Assembly (NCBI GenBank): GCA_028622995.1
Contig: JAJQJQ010000005.1
Span: 7,006,001-7,070,000 of the forward strand
Direction of reading: 5' to 3'
DNA: 64,000 nt
Origin: Panagrolaimus kolymaensis
Lineage: Eukaryota > Nematoda > Chromadorea > Rhabditida > Panagrolaimidae
Shown here: positions 58,935-64,000 of the stretch, in pieces
Numbering within the stretch: position 1 is the stretch's first letter
Layout: each line of letters starts with the position of its first letter
Position numbers and translations under genes: made by a program
Notes under the pieces: generated by a model
Database searches by the model: none
The model's input: only the letters and a program-made list of their open reading frames with translations
Told to the model about the DNA's origin: nothing

Positions 58935-59956
58935 GCCCACTTAGTTATTTGCCCACTTAGTTATCAAGTGGGACAGTTAGTTATCCCGTTTAGTTATTTG
59001 GGCCACTTAGTTATTTGGGACAGTTAGTTATGCCCATTTAGTTATGGATATTACAATCATGAGTTACGTTAAAAATAAGTTAGCTTATTTTTTAAACTTT
59101 TTTTGGCTCTTGTAACATGAGAAAATCTCACTTCGTTACGGAAAAATTTTTGTTACATCATTCTCCAAGAGACGTCAAATATGATTGTCAAATTTCTCTA
59201 AGAGGTTTCCTGAATTTAGCTATTAACTTCAAATTCATTCGTTCATTAAGGTTCTTTTTGGTTTGACTTTATTGCTAACTTGCTATTTTATGCCCATTGG
59301 TTAATCAACAAAGGAATGAGCGATATTTAAGGATTATGAAAGTTTTTTAAAATCTTAGTCGATTTGAAAGGCTATAATTTAAATTATGTATGTCATTAAT
59401 CCAAGCATCATAATTATGCTAATTTCAGATTTTCAAAAATTTCAACCATTTATTAGTTAAAGGAACATAGCTATTTCTTGCCTTTCTTGAAATTTCGATA
59501 GTGGGGACTGAAAGTTACACTTGGTAAGGCGCGTGTTTGAATTACCGTGTAAGACAGAAAGTGCACGGTAATTCAAACACGCGCCGCCCCAACTGTTCCT
59601 ATCAGCCCCAGTATCGAAATTTTCGAAAAGGCATGAAATAGCTATGTCCCTTTAAGGATTGGGTATGAGTGGCTGAGATCCGAAGTTGTGCGATTACAAA
59701 ACAGATTAGTAATCATGCTTAAATTTTAGTGTTTGAGGTGTTAGCTTTCTTCTGAGTCTTATCTTTATCTTTGACACAAAGATTTGAAAAAATTAGCATA
59801 TTCTCAGAATCGAAGTTTTATCAAATTTGCATAAAAAAATAAATTTTTGAAATTTTTTGTAAACGGCTTTGGGATTACAACCCAAATCCATAACTAAACG
59901 GGCATAACTAAGTGACCCAAATAACTAACTGGGCAATAACTAAGTGTCTATTTACC
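58935..59956. mobile_element. 1-kb element with inverted, internally repetitive ends
   Basis: The left end (58935-59050) is built of repeated words CACTTAGTTATTTGGG and GACAGTTAGTTAT. The right end (59881-59956) carries the reverse complements, for example CATAACTAAGTGACCC and CCATAACTAAACGGGCAT against ATGCCCATTTAGTTATGG on the left. The interior has no long open frame and holds a second foldback. It looks like a non-autonomous foldback-type DNA transposon. I cannot define target-site duplications with confidence. Confidence 0.7.
59457..59655. mobile_element. 199-bp palindromic foldback nested in the 1-kb element
   Basis: The left arm begins TTAAAGGAACATAGCTATTT at 59457; the right arm ends GAAATAGCTATGTCCCTTTAA at 59655. 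Arms pair through most of their length. The core stem GCGCGTGTTTGAATTACCGTG pairs with CACGGTAATTCAAACACGCGC around a short loop near 59550-59562. Both ends finish in TTAA, which could be a target site. No coding content. Confidence 0.75.
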
Positions 59957-60130
59957 CTTTTTTGTTGGTAAAAATAAAAATAAACTTTTTTGAAAAATAA
60001 ATCAAGAAATTTAATAAAACTTTGGTAAATATTGTTGTTTGCACAAAAACGGTGAGATGAAAAAATATTGGATGAAACGAGCGCGAGTCGAGCTCCAGTG
60101 AAAACATTTTCCCAAGGCTTCTCTCTCTCT

Positions 60131-60721
60131 CTATTTCCGCTTAGTGGCCTCTAAAAATCACACAAAAAATATGAAAATCTTACCATCATTATTATGTTTC
60201 TGTATTGATTTATCCGAAGACTTGGCAGATTTGCTTTTCTTTGAAACAGCAGCGGGTTTTTTGCTTTTCTTTTCAGATGATAGTTGCTTCTTCTTATCCT
60301 TTTTGGGTTTCTTGATTGACTTTGATTTGGAAGTTGAAACTGAGACTTCGGTTGCATGCTTGCTTCTTTTTGATTTTCTTTGATTTTCATTGAGAGTCTA
60401 AAAATTCAGGGGATGAATCCATAATATTAACATTGCTATAAAAATAGAAAACAATAAAGCAACATTAAACTTCCCATATGTGCTTACTTCTTGCTTTTTT
60501 CCATTTCTCCATTGAAGACAATAAAAGATCCAATCAGCAAATTGAAATATCATGTAAACACAAAATAAAAGGAGAAGAAATACAAGAGCCTTTTGTAAAG
60601 TGTTAACGGCATTATCAAACTTCGTTTTACTTTTTGCTGTAACTTGAGCAACAGCACAACCAAAAAGTGAAAAAAGAGCCAACAAAATCATTGTTGTTTT
60701 TTCTATGTTACGGATCATCAT
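60131..60721 (-). CDS. Small membrane protein with Lys/Ser-rich tail
   Basis: Exons on the minus strand: 60721-60488, 60397-60184 and 60150-60131; 155 residues. A signal peptide or first helix (TMILLALFSLFGCAVA) is followed by a short loop and a second hydrophobic segment (ALVFLLLLFCVYMIFQFADWIFYCL). The rest is a highly basic Lys/Ser tail (KSIKKPKKDKKKQLSSEKKSKKP). No recognised domain. It starts 123 bp after the stop of the upstream minus-strand gene, so the two may be co-transcribed. The last exon encodes EATKRK and the stop. Confidence 0.65.
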
Positions 60722-60844
60722 TCAATTACTTTCGATGTCGAAGCACGTACAAAATTTTATGTTTACTTTAGTCATACAAAAAAATACTTAAAAATAATAT
60801 GTAAATTTTTTTTATTAAGAACTAATAAAACAACAAAAAATAAA

Positions 60845-61909
60845 TTAGGATGAAATGATCAATGAACAACTACGATCAGAAGAAGATGGAATAACGTCAT
60901 CACATTCATAAGCAACTGCAGGCCATCCATATTTCATTGTTGAAAGTTTAACAATGCAAGCATCACTATTGGTCCATCGAAAATCTCCGGTAACTTTTTC
61001 ACATATTGGACATTGAACAAAGATTTCAGAAGAATGTAATATTTTCTTATCATAATTTGTTACGTTTATTTGAGGTTGCTGAAAAATGAGTATTAATGAA
61101 TAAAACAAAAATTTAGAAAATGTGTATGAGGATGACTCATGCTACTAAAGAACTTAACCATAGCTATGATATTACTGAACATATTTACTATTAAACTCTT
61201 AACAAAATTTAGTCAAATTTCTAAGAAATTTTAGTTTTACAACCTTAAAATTCAAAGCTATTATTGAATTTTATATTTCCACCTGCTTTCACAAAATTAC
61301 ACAAATACCTTTTTTCTCCTCGAACAACAAAAAAAGCAACTTACCTTAACTTTGATAGATGGTTTACCAGTTAAATGATGAGATTTAGGTATAAGAATTC
61401 CACGAACACCATTACAAGCAGAAAAATTATTTATACGTTCAACAGTAAAATTAGCTTTTGAAATATGTTCATGACAATCCACTTGTTCATGTCGATCAAC
61501 GCATGTTGGTTCTTCGGTATGATCAATCAATTCATGATGTCTCCATGCAAATGCTTCAGCTCTGGAACGATCGCCACAATATTGTTGATGAAAACTTGAG
61601 TTTGATGTTTCTTTGTAATTACAATGTGCGAAAGTAATATAATTTCCAATATTTTCTAATTCTTCATCTTCTTTGTCCAAGCGATATCGAGTTTCACGAG
61701 TTGAAAGATAAAAATAAATACAAAGAAAGAAGCAGATTGATAAAAAGATGAATGTAATTGACTAAAAAATGTCGATATTAGTAAGAAAAATAAAAGCAAA
61801 GCAAACTTACTTCACAAATGCTTATATAAAGACATGGACGTCGTCGAAGAAGAAATCGAAGCAATTTATGTTTACGTGATAAAGGTTTTGCAGCTGATTT
61901 GTGCGTCAT
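60845..61909 (-). CDS. Type II membrane protein with Cys/His-rich ectodomain
   Basis: Exons on the minus strand: 61909-61811, 61761-61345 and 61078-60845; 249 residues, or about 276 if the in-frame upstream Met at 61990 is used. A basic N-terminus (KPLSRKHKLLRFLLRRRPC) precedes one hydrophobic anchor (SITFIFLSICFFLCIYFYL), giving a predicted inside-to-outside type II topology. The ectodomain has at least nine cysteines, two CPxC-like pairs (QCPICEKV) and possible N-glycosylation sites (NFT, NFS, NVT). I do not recognise it. Its close spacing to the next gene (123 bp) suggests a two-gene operon. Confidence 0.65.
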
Positions 61910-62382
61910 TTTTTTGCGCAAAAAATATAAAGAAGAGTGTAAGATGTGCAAATCATTGAGGCTGATTGTTGCTTGCTTACGCGCGCGCATTCATAATTTA
62001 TGCAAAATTTTCATGTCCTTTGTTTCAAAGCAGTTTCGCAAATTACAATCATAAACTTTTCTTTTTCTTTTTTTTGCCGAATCAGATGACCGAGAATCAT
62101 AGTTTTTTTGCCTTCAAAATTAATTCCCAAGAAACCAATTTGTTGAGATATTTTTGGATTTCCCATAACCTTTTCTTCGTTCCCATAGTAACTTTTCAAC
62201 AACCTTGGGTCAAAAGCTATTCTGTATGTAGCATTAAAACTTATTTAAAATAAAATAAAAACAGACTACAAAAAAAATTTAATTTAGAAAATTCTGTTAT
62301 TCCTTTTCTCCACAATCAAACAACATTTAAAACGCAACCTTTAATTTTCTTTTTTTCATATTATAAAAAAATTGAAGGGTTG
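61910..62382. other. Divergent intergenic region
   Basis: 470 bp between the type II protein (-) and the Ly6-like gene (+). A short CGCGCGC run lies at 61980-61986. AT-rich otherwise; no other gene seen. Confidence 0.35.
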
Positions 62383-63010
62383 ATGTATGCCAATTTGTAT
62401 TGGGTAGTTTTTTATATAAGTTTTTTTGAAATGATTACAGCTGTAAATGCAAGTAGATGTTATACGTGTCAAACAGGTTCAGAAAGAATAATTTGTGGAG
62501 TTCAAACTGCATGCAATGGAAGAGGATGTTATGTTATGGTTGAAGGAAATAGCAATGCTGCTGGATGTACCTCGGATGTTGATACATCGACAAAAGTTAT
62601 TGGATGTTATAATGAAACATCAACGAGGTGAGATACTTATTTGAAAGGATTAAATAAATAATTTCATCATTTTTTTTAGAAAAATATGCGCTTGTTACAG
62701 TGATTTTTGTAATACACCTATAGGAGTTTCAACATTTGTTTCATTACCATATTCACCATTTACCGCAAATCTAAGTGCTCCATGGGATAAACCATCATCG
62801 AATATTAGTTCAACGACCGTGTCCATGAGTACGGGAACTACAGCATTTCCATCTAGCACAACAAGTTTTGTTTCATCTTTCCCACCAACTACCACTAGCG
62901 CAACAATGATAACAACAACAAATTCATCAAATACCCTATTTATTCCATCTTACATCACAATCACAATAATAATATTAACAATAGCAATAAATAAAATTAG
63001 ATTAAATTAG
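62383..63010 (+). CDS. Ly6/uPAR-like GPI-anchored protein
   Basis: Two exons, 62383-62627 and 62680-63010; 191 residues. A signal peptide (YANLYWVVFYISFFEMITAVNA) is followed by a three-finger cysteine pattern: SRCYTCQTG, RIICGVQTACNGRGCYVM, AAGCTSD, VIGCYN, KICACYSDFCN. The terminal CYSDFCN is the family's usual CN ending. A Thr/Ser-rich mucin-like stretch leads to a C-terminal hydrophobic tail (ITITIIILTIA) typical of GPI-attachment signals. Nematode Ly6 proteins such as ODR-2 and HOT act at neuronal surfaces; role here is unknown. A decayed fragment of the same family lies at 57.5 kb. Confidence 0.82.
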
Positions 63011-63020
63011 TTTTAATAAA

Positions 63021-64000
63021 TTACAATTTTATTGATTTTATTTTATCTTTTGGAAAATCCACTCTCAATGATAAAACTTTTCTTAATTCATTGAGCGTTA
63101 AAATACCACTGCTTGATGTTTCCAATTGTTTGAAGAAATTTACAGCTTCATCCACAGAATCCGACGTAAGAATGTTGACAATTTGCGAAAGCTTTGAACA
63201 TTTTTCTCGAACTTTCCAACCAGCGATATTTGTTAAATATGATGCTAATTGACGATATTCTTTATCAAATTGAATTCCACCCAAATAATTGAAGCCACAT
63301 TTGTAAATAACTCTTTCAATTTGATGAGCTGTTTCAACAGAAACACATTCAAGAAGCTCCTAAAAATAAAATAAAGTTATAGTAATATTTCGATATCAAC
63401 CATAGCTTAATTACAAACATGAAAGCATAAAATTCTAAGCTTATAAAGGGCGTTATAATAGCCAGCTTCAAAAAAATAATTACCTCATAATTTTCAGGCA
63501 AAAGTAGTTCTTCAAATTTGTGAATTTGTTCATCCAAAAGTGCAATAAAGTTTTCAATAAATGGATCAACGGATTCGAAATCATTGAGTTGTTCTTCGGT
63601 TAATTCATGTGAAAAATCAATGTAAGTTTCAGCAGCTGCTTTGAGTCTTGGACGAAAAGATGCAGTTGAGAGTTTGTTAACACCCGCTGAAGCCATTTGT
63701 TCAAATTTCCTTGCAAGTTCTTCAAATTGATAAACAGCATGTTCAAGCTTTCCTTTATCCGTCGCATTTATCTAAAAATCACGAGAAGATTAAAAAAAAT
63801 ACGATGCTATAAGATGGTTACTTGTTTCAAATGTGTGTCAAAATCTTGCATTAATCCATCTTTGAGCGTTTGAATACTTTGAATTGAAGCACGAATATTG
63901 TTCAAAGCAGCAAGGAAAACTTTCTTTTGCATTTCAGGACCAGCTTCAGCTACAGATTTTCCATGTTGAAGAACATTATAAGCTGTTTGAGCGTGCTGTA
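63021..64000 (-). CDS. cogc-4: Conserved oligomeric Golgi complex subunit 4, C-terminal part
   Basis: Visible exons on the minus strand are 64000 to 63822 (continuing beyond the window), 63771-63484 and 63359-63021. The C-terminus matches COG4 closely: YKCGFNYLGGIQFDKEYRQLASYLT, GWKVREKCSKLSQIVNIL and LTLNELRKVLSLRVDFPKDKIKSIKL, ending as in other species (RVDF..DIKxLxL). The preceding exon has RPRLKAAAETYIDFSHELTEEQLNDFESVDPFI. COG4 is in lobe A of the COG tether and binds the SNARE regulator Sly1 in Golgi retrograde transport. The 5' two thirds lies outside the window. The stop is 10 bp from the stop of the convergent Ly6-like gene, so 3' UTRs overlap. Confidence 0.95.

Noticed and set aside
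1..64000. tRNA, rRNA, snRNA and spliced-leader RNA genes
   Set aside because: I looked for B-box-like words, U6 and 5S cores and leader-like sequences and saw nothing convincing; a covariance-model scan would be needed to exclude them.

Overview
The window is nuclear DNA of a nematode: AT-rich, with multi-exon genes on both strands and many introns of about 45-60 bp. Most introns start GT and end TTTTTAG or TTTCAG, with A as common as C at position -3. The gene content is animal and nematode-like: troponin I, a cuticlin-type ZP protein, an AGE-1/class I PI3-kinase, short SH2-tyrosine kinases of the nematode Fer-like group, and an F-box-like protein resembling families expanded in free-living clade IV worms. 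A Panagrolaimus-like species is my best guess, by inference only. No bacterial, viral or CRISPR content was seen.

Layout: 0-1.7 kb, 3' -truncated Myb/SANT-like gene (-). 3.1-4.3 kb, membrane-targeted CCA-type nucleotidyltransferase-like gene (+). 4.9-7.4 kb, DEP-domain LET-99/DEPDC1-like gene (+). 7.7-9.3 kb, single-pass membrane protein (-). 9.3-11.8 kb, gene-poor. 11.8-13.5 kb, coiled-coil protein (-). 14.8-16.9 kb, SLC12A8-like transporter (+). 17.1-22.3 kb, head-to-head ribosomal protein eL33 (-) and THOC2 (+). 23.1-24.7 kb, troponin I (+). 25.0-25.7 kb, minimal ZP-C protein (-). 26.2-27.4 kb, MRG15-like chromatin protein (+). 27.8-31.0 kb, large low-complexity protein (+). 31.2-35.8 kb, tandem SH2-tyrosine kinases (-). 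36.4-37.7 kb, GT10 fucosyltransferase (-). 38.0-38.9 kb, IFT43 (-). 39.5-43.5 kb, Mediator subunits MED26 and MED8 (+). 44.0-48.1 kb, PI3-kinase (+). 48.8-51.0 kb, secreted cysteine-rich protein (+). 51.1-53.0 kb, CYN-4/PPIL2 (-).

From 53 to 60 kb the sequence changes character: two glutathione-peroxidase copies (one with a degenerate active site), an F-box-like gene, a Ly6 gene fragment, a 22-bp minisatellite, a MITE with 10-bp flanking direct repeats, and a 1-kb inverted-repeat element with a 199-bp foldback inside it. From 60 kb to the end lie two closely spaced membrane-protein genes (-), a GPI-type Ly6 protein (+) and the 3' part of COG4 (-).

Most single-copy genes are housekeeping (translation, mRNA export, transcription, splicing, Golgi tethering, cilia). 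The most unusual items are the membrane-targeted nucleotidyltransferase-like protein, the GPx enzyme/pseudoenzyme pair sharing a 107-bp identical tract, the tandem kinases with divergent introns, and the nested inverted repeats. Exon coordinates were derived by hand from splice signals and reading phase; the coding lengths of all complete gene models are multiples of three. No alignment or transcript data were used.
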